Positions 20,008 through 30,733 of a stretch of 64,000 bases of DNA are shown in pieces. The DNA is taken from NCBI RefSeq assembly GCF_036409155.1, contig NZ_JAZGLW010000004.1, positions 496,001-560,000 on the forward strand, written 5' to 3'. Made by a program: the position numbers and the translations under genes. The notes under the pieces were generated by a model. It saw nothing but the letters and a program-made list of their open reading frames with translations. It was not told where the DNA came from and searched no databases. This DNA comes from Mycobacterium sp. 050128. GTDB taxonomy: Bacteria; Actinomycetota; Actinomycetes; Mycobacteriales; Mycobacteriaceae. How positions within the stretch are numbered: position 1 is the first letter of the stretch; every line of letters starts with the position of its first letter.

Positions 20008-21396
20008 ATGAAGCGGCTTTCGAGCGTTGATGCGGCGTTTTGGTCTGCAGAAACTGCGGGCTGGCACATGCATGTCGGTGCACTGGCGCTCTGCGATCCC
20101 AGTGACGCGCCGGAATACAGCTTTCAGCGACTTCGGGACCTGTTGGTCGAGCGGTTGCCGGAGCTGCCGCAGTTGCGGTGGCGGGTCACCGGGGCGCCGC
20201 TCGGGCTGGACCGGCCGTGGTTCGTCGAAGACGCGGACCTCGACGTCGACTACCACATTCGCCGCATCGGCGTTCCCGGGCCCGGCGGACGCAAAGAGCT
20301 CGAGGAGCTGGTCGGCCGGCTGATGTCCTACAAGCTGGACCGGGCGCGGCCGCTGTGGGAGCTCTGGGTGATCGAGGGCGTCGAGGGCGGCCGGATCGCG
20401 ACGCTGACCAAGATGCATCACGCGATCGTCGACGGGGTGTCTGGAGCCGGGCTGGGCGAAATTCTGTTGGACGTCACGCCGGAACCCCGTCCGCCGCAAC
20501 AGGAGACGGTGGGCTCGCTGGTGGGACACAAGATTCCGGGGATCGAGCGGCGCGCGGTGGGCGCGCTGATCAACGTCGGCGTCAAGACGCCGTTCCGCAT
20601 TGCCCGGCTGGTGGAGCAGACGGTGCGCCAGCAGGTCGCCGCGCTGGGTCTCACCAGCCGGCCGCCGCGCTTCTTCGAGGCACCCAAAACCCGGTTCAAC
20701 GCCCCGGTCTCGCCGCACCGGCGGGTGACCGGATGCCGCGTCGAGCTGGCCCGCGCCAAGGCCGTCAAGGATGCCTACGGCGTCAAGCTCAACGACGTCG
20801 TGCTGGCACTGGTGGCCGGCGCGGCCCGCGAATACCTACAGAAACGCGGTGAGCTGCCGGCCAAGCCGCTGATCGCGCAGATCCCGGTCTCCACCCGCAC
20901 CGACGACAACAAGGACGACGTCGGCAACCAGATCAGCTCGATGACGGCGTCGCTGGCCACCGACATCGACGATCCCGCCGAGCGGCTGCGGGCCATCCAC
21001 GAAAGCACGCAGAGCGCCAAGGAAATGGCGAAGGCGCTGTCGGCGCATCAGATCATGGGGCTCACCGAGACGACCCCGCCCGGCCTGCTGCAGCTGGCCG
21101 CCCGGGCATACACCGCGACCGGCCTGTCACGGAACCTGGCCCCGCTCAACCTGGTGGTGTCCAACGTTCCGGGTCCGCCGATGCCGCTGTACATGGCCGG
21201 TGCGAAGCTGCAATCGCTGGTGCCGCTCGGCCCGCCGGTGATGGATATCGCGCTCAACATCACCTGCTTCTCCTATACGGACTATCTGGACTTCGGTTTC
21301 GTCACGACGCCGGAGGTGGCCAACGATATCGACGACATGGCCGATGCGATCGAACCGGCGCTGACCGAACTCGAGAAATCGATCGACCGCGGCTAG
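20008..21396 (+). CDS. Wax ester synthase / diacylglycerol acyltransferase (Rv1425-like)
   Basis: This 462-residue protein has the condensation-domain fold of mycobacterial WS/DGAT (Tgs) enzymes, which transfer acyl groups from CoA to diacylglycerol or alcohols. The catalytic HHxxxDG is present as [12 protein letters not shown] near 137-148. The C-terminal conserved blocks are [20 protein letters not shown] and [14 protein letters not shown]. It starts [24 protein letters not shown], the usual opening. It converges on the lipO-like gene, with ends overlapping by 4 bases. The substrate is unproven. Confidence 0.93.
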   Translation: MKRLSSVDAAFWSAETAGWHMHVGALALCDPSDAPEYSFQRLRDLLVERLPELPQLRWRVTGAPLGLDRPWFVEDADLDVDYHIRRIGVPGPGGRKELEELVGRLMSYKLDRARPLWELWVIEGVEGGRIATLTKMHHAIVDGVSGAGLGEILLDVTPEPRPPQQETVGSLVGHKIPGIERRAVGALINVGVKTPFRIARLVEQTVRQQVAALGLTSRPPRFFEAPKTRFNAPVSPHRRVTGCRVELARAKAVKDAYGVKLNDVVLALVAGAAREYLQKRGELPAKPLIAQIPVSTRTDDNKDDVGNQISSMTASLATDIDDPAERLRAIHESTQSAKEMAKALSAHQIMGLTETTPPGLLQLAARAYTATGLSRNLAPLNLVVSNVPGPPMPLYMAGAKLQSLVPLGPPVMDIALNITCFSYTDYLDFGFVTTPEVANDIDDMADAIEPALTELEKSIDRG

Positions 21397-22649
21397 TCGC
21401 GGGTTAGGTAGGTCGTCGCGTACACCCAGGACAAGAATCGCGCGACGGCCTCGGCCGATTTGTGCGCCCGCGGGGAACCGAAGATGTCGAAAGCGTGCTG
21501 GGCGTTGGGTAATTCGGCATAGGCGACGGGTGACTTCGACACCGCCCGTAGCTCCTCGACGAATTCGCGCGATTCGACCACCGGGATGAGTGAGTCGTCG
21601 GTGCCGTGCAGCACGAAAAACGGTGGTGCGTCGGCCCGTACGTACCGAATCGGTGACGCATCCAAATAGATGTGCGAATGGGTGCTGAGTTTCCGCTTGA
21701 CCACTAATCTTTCCAGCACCTCGATGAACTCGGCGCGCCCCGGCTCCTCGGTGGAATACCAGTCGTAACGGCCATAGAACGGCACGGCCGCCGCCACCGA
21801 CGTGTCGGCATCTTCGAAGCCGGGCTGGAACTTGGGATCGTTTGGAGTCAGCGCCGCTAGCGCCGTCAGATGGCCGCCGGCCGAACCACCGCTGATGGCA
21901 ACGAAATTCGGGTCGCCGCCATAGGCCGCGATGTTCTCCTTGACCCACGCCAATGCGCGCTTGACGTCGACGATATGGTCGGGCCATGTGTGCCGCGGAG
22001 CGACGCGGTAGTTCATCGAGACGCAGATCCAGCCGCGCGAAACCAGGTGACTCATCAAGGGATACGCCTGCGGACGGCGCCACCCGATCATCCACGCGCC
22101 GCCGGGCACCTGCAGCAGCACCGGCGCCTTGCCGTCGCGAGGCAGGTCGCGGCGGCGCCAGACGTCGGCCAGGTTGGAGCGCCCGTGCGGGCCGTAGCTC
22201 ACGATGTTCTCTTTCTCGACGAAGCGACGCCGCGCCCCGGTGGTGCGCAGGGGTGGGTTGCGCCGGCCCCGGCGCGTCGGCTCGGCGGGCAACGCTTTGA
22301 GTTCTTCGGCGTAGTCGGCGCCGAGCTGTTCGGTCAGGCACGATTCCAGCACCGGGCCCGGCGTCGTGGCACCCCGGTAACCGATCACTGCCAAGATCGC
22401 CCAGGATGCGGCCGTCATCGCCAGCGCCGCTTTGCCTTTCGGTCCGGCGAAGTCACCGCGGCGGGCACGCCGCGCCGCATCCAGCATGGAGGCGCCGGCG
22501 TAGACGCCGGGCACCTCCGAGGTCGGCCAGCCGAACCAGAACACCGCGACCGAGGTGTAGGGATTGCGGCTGACCGGATGTAATCCGTTGGCGGCGTTGA
22601 GCAGTTCGACTGCCGCGCGCAACAGCGGCCTTCTTTTGAAGACGCGCAT
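21393..22649 (-). CDS. lipO: Alpha/beta-hydrolase esterase, LipO-like
   Basis: This 418-residue protein has an N-terminal region with hydrophobic segments (about 50-110) and a hormone-sensitive-lipase type hydrolase domain. The nucleophile motif is GGSAGGH near 275. The oxyanion loop is VPGGAW where many relatives have HGGG. The acid and base are probably in [10 protein letters not shown] and PNAQHAFD. It corresponds to Rv1426c. It lies directly after the fadD12 gene with a TGATG overlap, suggesting coupled acyl-chain activation and hydrolysis or transfer. The substrate is unknown. Confidence 0.88.
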   Translation of the reverse strand: MRVFKRRPLLRAAVELLNAANGLHPVSRNPYTSVAVFWFGWPTSEVPGVYAGASMLDAARRARRGDFAGPKGKAALAMTAASWAILAVIGYRGATTPGPVLESCLTEQLGADYAEELKALPAEPTRRGRRNPPLRTTGARRRFVEKENIVSYGPHGRSNLADVWRRRDLPRDGKAPVLLQVPGGAWMIGWRRPQAYPLMSHLVSRGWICVSMNYRVAPRHTWPDHIVDVKRALAWVKENIAAYGGDPNFVAISGGSAGGHLTALAALTPNDPKFQPGFEDADTSVAAAVPFYGRYDWYSTEEPGRAEFIEVLERLVVKRKLSTHSHIYLDASPIRYVRADAPPFFVLHGTDDSLIPVVESREFVEELRAVSKSPVAYAELPNAQHAFDIFGSPRAHKSAEAVARFLSWVYATTYLTRD

Positions 22650-24277
22650 CAGCCCCCCACCCGTGATTGCAGTTCGGCCCGCACGATTTTGCCGGTGCTG
22701 CCGCGGGGCAGCTCGTCGAGAACCGAAATTTCGCGCGGCACTTTGTAGTTCGCGAGGTTGTCGCGAACGTGTTGTTTGAGCGTCTCGGGCGTGGCGGCCG
22801 AGCCGGGGCTCAGCACCACGAACGCCGCCAGTCGCTGGCCGTACTGCTCGTCGTCCACGCCGATCACCGCGGCCTCGGTCACTTCCGGGTGCGCGGCAAG
22901 CGTTTTCTCCACCTCGATCGGGTAGATGTTCTCGCCGCCGGACACGATCATCTCGTCGTCGCGGCCGACGACGAACAGCCGTCCGGCCTCGTCGAGATAG
23001 CCGACGTCGCCCGACGACATGAAGCCGGCGTGGAAATCCTTCGTCTTGCCGGACGTGTAACCGTCGAATTGGGTGTCGTTGCGCACGTAGATGGTGCCGA
23101 CCTCGCCGGTGGGCAGCTCGTTGAATTCCGGGTCCAGGATCCGGATTTCGGTTCCGCCGGCCGGCCTGCCCGCGGTGTCGGGAGCGGCCCGCAGATCCGC
23201 CGGTGTGGCCGTCGCGATCATGCCCGCCTCGGTCGCGTTGTAGTTGTTGTAGATCACGTCGCCGAACTGGTCCATGAACGCGATGACCACGTCGGGTCGC
23301 ATTCGCGATCCGGACGCCGCTGCAAAACGTAATGACTTGCCGCTATAGCGATTTCGGACATCCTCGGGCAGTTCCATGATGCGGTCGAACATCACCGGAA
23401 CCACGGCCAGGCCGGTCGCCTGGTGGCGATCGACGAGCTCCAGCGTGGCCTCGGGGTCGAACTTGCGCCGGGTGACGATCGTGCAGGCCATCGACGCGGC
23501 GAAGATCAGCTGCGAGAAACCCCACGCGTGGAACATCGGCGCCACGATCACGATCGTCTCCTCCGCGCGCCATGGCGTGCGGTCCAGGATCGCCTTGAGT
23601 GTGCCGATGCCGGCGCCGCCGCCAGATTGCTTGGCGCCCTTGGGACTTCCGGTGGTACCGGAGGTCAGCAGAATCATCTTGCCCTTGCCGCCGGTGCGCT
23701 CGGGGCGCTCGCCCAGGTGACCGGCGATGAGCTTCTCGACCGTCAGGTCGTGCGACCCTTCGCTCCAAGCCACGATGCGGGTGGCGTCGGGCTTGCCGGC
23801 CAGCGCGCGGTCCACCGTCGCGGTGAACTCCTCGTCGTAGATGGCGGCGTCGACGCCCTCGCGGTTGACCACCTCGGCCATCGCCGGGCCGGCGAACGAC
23901 GTGTTGAGCAGCACGACGTCGGAGCCGATCCGGTTCGCGGCCACCAACGCCTCGATGAAGCCGCGGTGATTTCGGCACATGATCCCGATCACCTGCGGCT
24001 GGCCCGACGGCAGGGCCTGCAGCGCGGCGGCCAGTGCGTTGATCCGCTCGTCTAGCTGCCGCCAGGTCAGCGTGCCGAGTTCGTCGATCACGGCGGGGCG
24101 GTCCGGGCAGCGCTGGGCGGCGCCGGCGAAACCGACGGTCATGCTCATGCCCTCGCGACGCATCGCCGCGGCCATCTTCAGGTAGCGGTCGGGCCGCATC
24201 GGCGCGATCATTCGGGCGCGTTGCAACGTCGCCAAGACGCCCAAGACGCCGCGGGCCTGGTCCAAAGGAGATGGCAT
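22649..24277 (-). CDS. fadD12: Fatty-acid-CoA ligase FadD12
   Basis: This 542-residue ANL-superfamily acyl-CoA synthetase carries the phosphate-binding LLTSGTTGSPKGAKQ near 200, the YNNYNATEAG motif, and VVGRDDEMIVSGGENIYPIE near 430. The catalytic lysine lies in PRGSTGKIVR near the C-terminus. The N-terminal part (RMIAPMRPDRYLKMAAAMRR) is basic. It starts 3 bp after the acyltransferase stop and ends in the lipO start, forming a leftward lipid operon. Confidence 0.92.
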   Translation of the reverse strand: MPSPLDQARGVLGVLATLQRARMIAPMRPDRYLKMAAAMRREGMSMTVGFAGAAQRCPDRPAVIDELGTLTWRQLDERINALAAALQALPSGQPQVIGIMCRNHRGFIEALVAANRIGSDVVLLNTSFAGPAMAEVVNREGVDAAIYDEEFTATVDRALAGKPDATRIVAWSEGSHDLTVEKLIAGHLGERPERTGGKGKMILLTSGTTGSPKGAKQSGGGAGIGTLKAILDRTPWRAEETIVIVAPMFHAWGFSQLIFAASMACTIVTRRKFDPEATLELVDRHQATGLAVVPVMFDRIMELPEDVRNRYSGKSLRFAAASGSRMRPDVVIAFMDQFGDVIYNNYNATEAGMIATATPADLRAAPDTAGRPAGGTEIRILDPEFNELPTGEVGTIYVRNDTQFDGYTSGKTKDFHAGFMSSGDVGYLDEAGRLFVVGRDDEMIVSGGENIYPIEVEKTLAAHPEVTEAAVIGVDDEQYGQRLAAFVVLSPGSAATPETLKQHVRDNLANYKVPREISVLDELPRGSTGKIVRAELQSRVGG

Positions 24278-24280
24278 GGC

Positions 24281-25096
24281 TCAGCCCAGAATCGGGAAAC
24301 GGCGCTTGGCGGCGAGGTCTTTGAGGGCTTCCTGCATCACCGAGCGCACGTGCTCGTCGACCGCGTCGATGTCGGGGTCCTCGCCGAACTGCGCGGCAAT
24401 GTCGATGGGCTCCAGCACCTGCGTGACGATCTTGGTGGGCAACGGCACATTCGGCGGCACGACGGCGCTGAACCCGAACGGGAAGCCGAACGAGACCGGC
24501 AGGATGGCGCTGCGCAGCAGCCGCTTGATCCCCAGTCGCTCGGCCAGCCAGGTGCCGCGGGTCAGGTAGAGCTGGGTCTCCTGGCCGCCGATGGACACCG
24601 CGGGAACGATCGGCACGCCGGCTTCGATCGCGGTGCGGACATATCCCTTGCGGCCGTTGAAGTCGATGACGTTCTCCGACGCGGTCGGCCGGTAGGCGTC
24701 GTAGTCACCGCCGGGAAAGACGACCACCACGCCACCGGACCGCAACGCTTTGGCGGCGTTCTCCCGGTTGGCCCGGATGTAGCCGGTGCGCCGGAACAGC
24801 CCGCCGGTCACGCCCAGGAACAAGATGTCGTGGCTCAGCGTGTAGACCGGCCGGTCGTACCCGAATTTCTCGTAGAAGTCGACGCTGAAGATCGGGACAT
24901 CCATCGGGAACATCCCGCCGGAGTGGTTGCCGACCACCAGCGCTCCACCCGGTGGGAAGGAGTCCAGGCCGTGCACCTCGGACCGGAAATACCTCTTCAA
25001 AACCGGGCGCATCACCGCCATCAGGCGCTGAGTCAGGCCGGGGTCGAATTTGCCGATCTCGGGGTCGTCACTGTCGCCAGCGCCCACTTCGCTCAC
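24281..25096 (-). CDS. Lysophospholipid acyltransferase-family protein (Rv1428c-like)
   Basis: This 271-residue PlsC/LPLAT-type acyltransferase is chosen to start at the GTG at 25096, preceded by AAAGGGGG. A longer ORF from 25183 adds a sequence without coding character. Block I reads GNHSGGMFPMDVPIF, with the histidine and aspartate separated by seven residues rather than four. Block III is FPGGDYDAYRPT and block IV VPIVPAVSIGGQE. It probably acylates a glycerolipid at the membrane and is the first gene of the acyltransferase-fadD12-lipO operon. Confidence 0.82.
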   Translation of the reverse strand: MSEVGAGDSDDPEIGKFDPGLTQRLMAVMRPVLKRYFRSEVHGLDSFPPGGALVVGNHSGGMFPMDVPIFSVDFYEKFGYDRPVYTLSHDILFLGVTGGLFRRTGYIRANRENAAKALRSGGVVVVFPGGDYDAYRPTASENVIDFNGRKGYVRTAIEAGVPIVPAVSIGGQETQLYLTRGTWLAERLGIKRLLRSAILPVSFGFPFGFSAVVPPNVPLPTKIVTQVLEPIDIAAQFGEDPDIDAVDEHVRSVMQEALKDLAAKRRFPILG

Positions 25097-25254
25097 CGAT
25101 GCCCCCTTTGGCGTCGCTCGAGAGTTCCCGCGTTGAGTCCCTAGATGGTAGCTAGGGCTTTGGATTGGATGGCTAACAGGCAAACACTCTTACCTTCGGA
25201 GTCCCGGTCGCGCACAGTGGTGGGCGGGGCCCAACGGGATGGAAGGTGGCCGGC

Positions 25255-26526
25255 ATGGTCGACGTCATTGCGGACCCGATGTCGGTGATCGCCCGGGAGA
25301 TGGACCGCATCCGCGATGACTTCATCGCCGAGGTCTTCGAAGAGATCAAGGCCGAAAACCGCGACCTCAACTACGACGCCGCCATGCTGGAGCTGTGGCG
25401 GGCCAGCCTCACCGACAGCGTGGTCGCCGGTATCGGGTTCTTGGCCCAGGGTGCGACGGCCGAGTGGTTCGAAGCCCCGGCGGCGTCGGTCGCCTACGTG
25501 CGTGCCGCCGCGCGGCGTGACGTTCCGCTGTCGGTGCTGGTGCGGGCGCACCGCATCGTGCACTCGCGTTTCCTGGAGGCGGCGATCCGGTTCGTGGCCC
25601 TGGTGGAGCCGGCGCTGCAGGTGCCGACGATCGTCGACCTGGTGTCTCGCTCGGCGAGCTTTGTCGACGCGGTGGCCGACCAGCTGACGGTCTCCTATGA
25701 GCTGGAGCGCGACGAATGTGTCGCTGACGGGGGTGGCCGGCCGCCGCTGTCGGCCGATGAGGCGCGCGACAACATCCCGGTCGCCGCGCAGGTGGCCGAC
25801 AGCGTGTTGACCTATCCGCTGGACGGCGTGCACATCGCCGCGGCGTTGTGGGTCGACGAGCTCGTGCCGGCCCTGGACGTGGTGGCGTCGTTCGATCGGG
25901 TGCGACACGCGGTCGCCGCCGCGGTGGGCGCGGTGAACGGCACGTTGCTGGTGCCGACGCACCAGCGCGAGGCCCGGTTGTGGTTTGCGCTCGACGGTTC
26001 TGGCAAACCGGAGATCGACCAGTTCCGGGTGCGAACGGCTTTCGAGTCCGCGGGAGTTCGGGCCGGACTGGCACTTGGACGGGTGGAAGAAGGGCAAAGC
26101 GGATTCCGCGCATCGCTGAAACAGGCGGAGCGGGTGAAGGCGGTCGCTTTTGCCGGCCGAGGCCGATCGGATGCCCGGGTGGTTTTCTACAGCGAGATCG
26201 CGCCAATTGCGTTGATGGCAGGCGACTTGGACGAGCTGCGCTCCTTTGTCATCGATGTGCTCGGCGAGCTCGGCCGCGACGATGAGCGCACCGGATGGTT
26301 GCGCGAAACGTTGCGCGAATTTCTCTCCAGAAACCGGGATCACGTCGTGACTGCTGAGGTAATGCAGTTGCCCCCCAACATCATTCAGGAAGCCGTGACG
26401 CGGGCCATGAACCTGTGCGGGCACCGTCTCGGCGACCCCGACGCGATGTTGCGGGTGCAGATCGCGCTGGAGGCCTGTCGGTGGATGGCCCCGGCGTTAT
26501 TGCACATGGCCCACGAATGTCCTTAG
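25255..26526 (+). CDS. PucR/CdaR-type transcriptional regulator (Rv1429-like)
   Basis: This 423-residue protein has a long N-terminal sensory region, a degenerate GGDEF-like central part typical of PucR/CdaR regulators, and a C-terminal PucR helix-turn-helix (RDDERTGWLRETLREFLSRN, LPPNIIQEAVTRAMNLCGHR). The ATG at 25255 has GGAAGG eight bases upstream; a GTG three codons earlier is an alternative. It is divergent from the acyltransferase-fadD12-lipO operon and is a natural candidate for its regulator. The effector is unknown. Confidence 0.8.
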   Translation: MVDVIADPMSVIAREMDRIRDDFIAEVFEEIKAENRDLNYDAAMLELWRASLTDSVVAGIGFLAQGATAEWFEAPAASVAYVRAAARRDVPLSVLVRAHRIVHSRFLEAAIRFVALVEPALQVPTIVDLVSRSASFVDAVADQLTVSYELERDECVADGGGRPPLSADEARDNIPVAAQVADSVLTYPLDGVHIAAALWVDELVPALDVVASFDRVRHAVAAAVGAVNGTLLVPTHQREARLWFALDGSGKPEIDQFRVRTAFESAGVRAGLALGRVEEGQSGFRASLKQAERVKAVAFAGRGRSDARVVFYSEIAPIALMAGDLDELRSFVIDVLGELGRDDERTGWLRETLREFLSRNRDHVVTAEVMQLPPNIIQEAVTRAMNLCGHRLGDPDAMLRVQIALEACRWMAPALLHMAHECP

Positions 26527-26702
26527 GAGCCACCAGCTCTGAGCCGCCGAAGTAGTCACCGCCTCGCAGCGGTTGACCTGGCGTTTATGCCGTGCTACCA
26601 AAAGCGACCTAGGCTTCGTCGCCGAAGGATATGGCGCTGGCCGGATTCGGGGGGTTATGGTTACCGCTCTAAACACTGAACTGCCGGTTGAGAGAAGAAG
26701 AG
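26527..26702 (+). other. Intergenic region before the small two-ORF locus
   Basis: These 176 bp follow the PucR-type gene. I see no gene in them. A purine-rich GAGAGAAGAAGAG at its right end could serve as a ribosome binding site for the ATG at 26703. Confidence 0.4.
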
Positions 26703-26719
26703 ATGGACTTCGCTGGTTT

Positions 26720-26750
26720 GTCTGACGAGCGTGATGCACGCTCGTCAGAC
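26720..26750 (+). repeat. Perfect 14-bp-arm hairpin over candidate start codons
   Basis: GTCTGACGAGCGTG (26720-26733) and CACGCTCGTCAGAC (26737-26750) are exact inverted copies separated only by ATG. In RNA this is a very stable 31-nt hairpin whose loop is itself an ATG start codon. It has no T-tract. It could be an operator, a translation-controlling stem or a terminator. Confidence 0.85.
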
Positions 26751-26853
26751 GCGCACAGCTCGAGTGGTGCTCGTGACCGTCGCGGCCACCACTCTCGCGG
26801 CGCCGCAGTCCGTCCCGGCCCGGGTCATGTCCGTCAAACGGGGTCCGCTGTGA
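26734..26853 (+). CDS. Possible 39-residue signal-peptide-like ORF
   Basis: This ORF begins at the ATG in the loop of the 26720-26750 hairpin and reads MHARQTRTARVVLVTVAATT, then LAAPQSVPARVMSVKRGPL. It has a basic N-terminus, a hydrophobic core and a small-residue cleavage-like site, as in an export signal. Its third codon positions are more GC-rich than those of the overlapping frame from 26703. Its TGA overlaps the GTG at 26850 of the next frame (GTGA), as if translationally coupled. It could also be the 5' part of a frameshifted single gene. Confidence 0.4.
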   Translation: MHARQTRTARVVLVTVAATTLAAPQSVPARVMSVKRGPL

Positions 26854-27173
26854 CCCCGGGCCGGACTGTCGGTGCTCTGGATCGCGCAACGGTGGTGGCC
26901 GACACGGCGGATCAGCGCCAGGCCGACTATTTTCTGCGTCTGCTGACCCAGAACCGCCGCCTGATCGACCAACGGATCGAGGGCTACCACAAGGCGATTG
27001 CCGTCGCCGAAGCCCGACGTGACGTCGAAAGCGCGGGTGTCTTTCGGCGCACCGCGCGCATCGAGGAGCAGGAGCGTAAGGCGCTCGACAGCCTGATCGA
27101 GAACCTGCAGCGCCGATTTGTGGTGCAGCCCACAGCTGACCTTCCGCCGGGACCGCGGCTCGCGGTCCGCTAG
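26850..27173 (+). CDS. Small helical hypothetical protein
   Basis: This 107-residue protein begins VTPGRTVGALDRATVV. The convincing coding part is helical and charged (QADYFLRLLTQNRRLIDQRI, EGYHKAIAVAEARRDVESAG, RIEEQERKALDSLIENLQRR), consistent with a coiled-coil or helical bundle. The frame is also open upstream to an ATG at 26703 with a purine-rich ribosome binding site. That would give 156 residues, but the added N-terminus is low-complexity and crosses the perfect hairpin, so the start is uncertain. I do not recognise a family. Confidence 0.6.
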   Translation: MTPGRTVGALDRATVVADTADQRQADYFLRLLTQNRRLIDQRIEGYHKAIAVAEARRDVESAGVFRRTARIEEQERKALDSLIENLQRRFVVQPTADLPPGPRLAVR

Positions 27174-27286
27174 GGCCGCGATCACCGACCTCAATCGTGG
27201 CGCCGGCCCCGGCCGGCTTCTAACTCGGCGTTTGGCCGTCGCGGGTTCGGGACTGTTACCAGTTCAGCAACCGTTGCCACTACTGA

Positions 27287-28357
<1,071 letters not shown>

Positions 28358-28360
28358 ACC

Positions 28361-29611
28361 GTGAGCGTCCCAAACCTCGAAGACCTTCTGTCCGAGGGTG
28401 TTTCGGGTCGTGCCGTGCTGGTGCGCTCCGACCTCAATGTCCCGCTCAACGATGCCGGTGAAATCACCGACCAGGGCCGGATCACCGCGTCGGTCCCGAC
28501 GCTGAAGACACTGCTGGATGGCGGCGCCAAGGTGGTGGTGACCGCGCACCTGGGGCGCCCGAAGGACGGGCCCGACCCGAAGCTGTCGCTGGCGCCGGTC
28601 GCCGCGGCGCTCGGCGAGCAGCTGGGCCGGCACGTGCAGCTGGCGGGCTTCGATAACACCCGAGTCGTCGGAACGGATGCGCTGGCGCGCGCCGAGGGCC
28701 TGACCGACGGCGACATTCTGTTGCTGGAGAACATCCGCTTCGATCCGCGCGAGACCAGCAAGGACGACGGCGAGCGGCTGGCGTTGGCCAAGCAGCTGGC
28801 CGAATTAGTTTGGCCGGGAGGGGCTTTCGTCTCCGATGGCTTCGGCGTGGTGCACCGCAAGCAGGCCTCGGTGTACGACATCGCCACGCTGCTCCCGCAC
28901 TATGCCGGCACGCTGGTGGCCGACGAGATCGAGGTGCTGGAGCGGTTATGCAGCTCGACCAAGCGTCCCTACGCGGTGGTGCTCGGCGGGTCGAAGGTGT
29001 CGGACAAACTCGGCGTCATCGAGTCGCTCGCGACCAAGGCCGACAGCATCGTGATCGGCGGCGGGATGTGCTTCACTTTTCTTGCCGCGCAGGGCTTTTC
29101 GGTAGGCAAATCGCTGCTTGAAGAGCATATGATCGAAACTTGCCGCGGCCTGCTGGACACCTACGCCGACGTGTTGCGACTGCCCGGCGACATCGTGGTG
29201 ACCGAGAACTTCAGCGCCGATTCGCCACCACAATTCGTGGCCGCCAATGCCATTCCGGACGATCTGATGGGTCTGGATATCGGCCCGGGTTCGGTGAAGC
29301 GGTTCGCCACATTGCTGTCCAATGCCGAGACCGTGTTCTGGAATGGCCCGATGGGAGTGTTCGAATTCCCCGCCTACGCCGCCGGCACCAAGGGTGTGGC
29401 CGACGCGATCGTCGCGGCCACCGGCAAGGGTGCGTTCAGCGTGGTGGGCGGTGGCGATTCCGCCGCGGCGGTGCGCGCGCTGAAAATCCCCGAGGACGCC
29501 TTCTCGCACATCTCCACCGGCGGCGGCGCATCGCTGGAATACCTGGAGGGCAAGGAGTTGCCCGGCATCGAGGTGTTGGGGCGTCCCCAGCCGAGCGGAG
29601 GAGACTCGTGA
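28361..29611 (+). CDS. pgk: Phosphoglycerate kinase
   Basis: This 416-residue enzyme transfers phosphate from 1,3-bisphosphoglycerate to ADP. The N-terminal substrate site is visible as [12 protein letters not shown], together with [11 protein letters not shown] and [11 protein letters not shown]. The nucleotide site is [22 protein letters not shown] and [11 protein letters not shown]. The stop overlaps the tpiA start (GTGA), giving translational coupling in the glycolytic operon. Confidence 0.97.
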   Translation: MSVPNLEDLLSEGVSGRAVLVRSDLNVPLNDAGEITDQGRITASVPTLKTLLDGGAKVVVTAHLGRPKDGPDPKLSLAPVAAALGEQLGRHVQLAGFDNTRVVGTDALARAEGLTDGDILLLENIRFDPRETSKDDGERLALAKQLAELVWPGGAFVSDGFGVVHRKQASVYDIATLLPHYAGTLVADEIEVLERLCSSTKRPYAVVLGGSKVSDKLGVIESLATKADSIVIGGGMCFTFLAAQGFSVGKSLLEEHMIETCRGLLDTYADVLRLPGDIVVTENFSADSPPQFVAANAIPDDLMGLDIGPGSVKRFATLLSNAETVFWNGPMGVFEFPAYAAGTKGVADAIVAATGKGAFSVVGGGDSAAAVRALKIPEDAFSHISTGGGASLEYLEGKELPGIEVLGRPQPSGGDS

Positions 29612-30393
29612 GCCGTAAGCCCCTGATCGCCGGCAACTGGAAGATGAACCTCAATCACTTCGAGGCTATCGCGCTGGTGCAGAAGATCGCATTTGCGTTG
29701 CCGGACAAGTACTTCGACAAGGTCGATGTCACCGTGCTGCCGCCGTTCACCAACCTGCGCAGCGTGCAGACCCTGGTCGACGGCGACAAGCTGCGGTTGA
29801 CCTACGGCGCCCAGGACTTGTCGCAGCACGACTCCGGCGCCTACACCGGCGACATCAGCGGCACTTTCCTGGCCAAGCTGGGTTGCACCTTCGTGGTCGT
29901 CGGCCATTCGGAGCGGCGCACCTACCACAACGAGGACGACGCGCTGGTGGCCGCCAAGGCCGCCGCCGCGCTCAGGAACGGCCTGACCCCGATCGTGTGC
30001 GTCGGCGAGCATCTCGACATCCGGGAGGCCGGCGAGCACGTCAGCCACTGCGAGAAGCAGGTGCGTGAGTCGCTGACCGGCCTGTCGGCCGAGCAGATCG
30101 GTCAGGTCGTGATCGCCTACGAGCCGGTCTGGGCGATCGGCACCGGCCGGGTGGCCAGCGCCGGTGACGCCCAGGAGGTCTGCGGGGCGATCCGACGGCA
30201 GTTGGGCCAACTGGCGTCACCGAAGATCGCCGACACCGTGCGGGTACTGTACGGCGGCTCGGTCAACGCCAAGAACGTCGGCGAGATCGTCGCGCAGGAA
30301 GACGTCGACGGCGGGCTGGTCGGGGGAGCGTCGCTGGAGGGCGAGCAATTCGCGACCTTGGCGGCCATCGCCGCCGGCGGCCCGCTGCCCTGA
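29608..30393 (+). CDS. tpiA: Triosephosphate isomerase
   Basis: This 261-residue TIM barrel carries the substrate-binding GNWKMN with the lysine near 12, the catalytic histidine in VVVGHSERR, the catalytic glutamate in [11 protein letters not shown], and the phosphate-binding YGGSVNAKN. The GTG at 29608 overlaps the pgk stop, and GGAGGAGA immediately upstream (inside pgk) is a strong ribosome binding site. A much longer ORF in this frame is a shadow of pgk. Confidence 0.97.
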   Translation: MSRKPLIAGNWKMNLNHFEAIALVQKIAFALPDKYFDKVDVTVLPPFTNLRSVQTLVDGDKLRLTYGAQDLSQHDSGAYTGDISGTFLAKLGCTFVVVGHSERRTYHNEDDALVAAKAAAALRNGLTPIVCVGEHLDIREAGEHVSHCEKQVRESLTGLSAEQIGQVVIAYEPVWAIGTGRVASAGDAQEVCGAIRRQLGQLASPKIADTVRVLYGGSVNAKNVGEIVAQEDVDGGLVGGASLEGEQFATLAAIAAGGPLP

Positions 30394-30434
30394 GCGCTCC
30401 GAGCGCCGGTTACGGCCGGTCGAGCGGCAACCGG

Positions 30435-30440
30435 TAAGCT
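30435..30440 (+). promoter_or_regulatory. -10 box for secG, leaderless layout
   Basis: TAAGCT is followed by 7 bases and the ATG of secG, without a ribosome binding site. Confidence 0.5.
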
Positions 30441-30447
30441 GTCCGTC

Positions 30448-30681
30448 ATGGTTTTGGCCCTACAGATCACCCTGGTCGTCACCAGCATTCTGGTGGTGCT
30501 GCTGGTGCTGCTGCACCGCGCCAAGGGTGGCGGCCTGTCCACGCTGTTCGGCGGTGGTGTGCAGTCCAGCTTGTCTGGATCCACGGTGGTGGAGAAGAAC
30601 CTGGACCGGCTGACGGTGTTCGTGGTCGGCATCTGGCTGGTATGCATCATCGGCATGGCACTGCAGATCAAGTACCGCTGA
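30448..30681 (+). CDS. secG: Protein-export membrane protein SecG
   Basis: This small subunit of the SecYEG translocon has 77 residues and two membrane helices ([20 protein letters not shown] and [20 protein letters not shown]). They are separated by the conserved glycine-rich cytoplasmic loop [18 protein letters not shown]. It lies 54 bp after tpiA with its own promoter-like box. The tpiA-secG linkage is common in bacteria. Confidence 0.95.
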   Translation: MVLALQITLVVTSILVVLLVLLHRAKGGGLSTLFGGGVQSSLSGSTVVEKNLDRLTVFVVGIWLVCIIGMALQIKYR

Positions 30682-30720
30682 CCCGACTGCACTCGGCAAG
30701 CGGGTAACGCCGTGGGCACC

Positions 30721-30726
30721 GATACT
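30721..30726 (+). promoter_or_regulatory. Possible -10 box for ppc
   Basis: GATACT is followed by 7 bases and the ATG of ppc. It deviates from TANNNT at the first base, and no ribosome binding site is seen. Confidence 0.4.
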
Positions 30727-30733
30727 GGATCGC

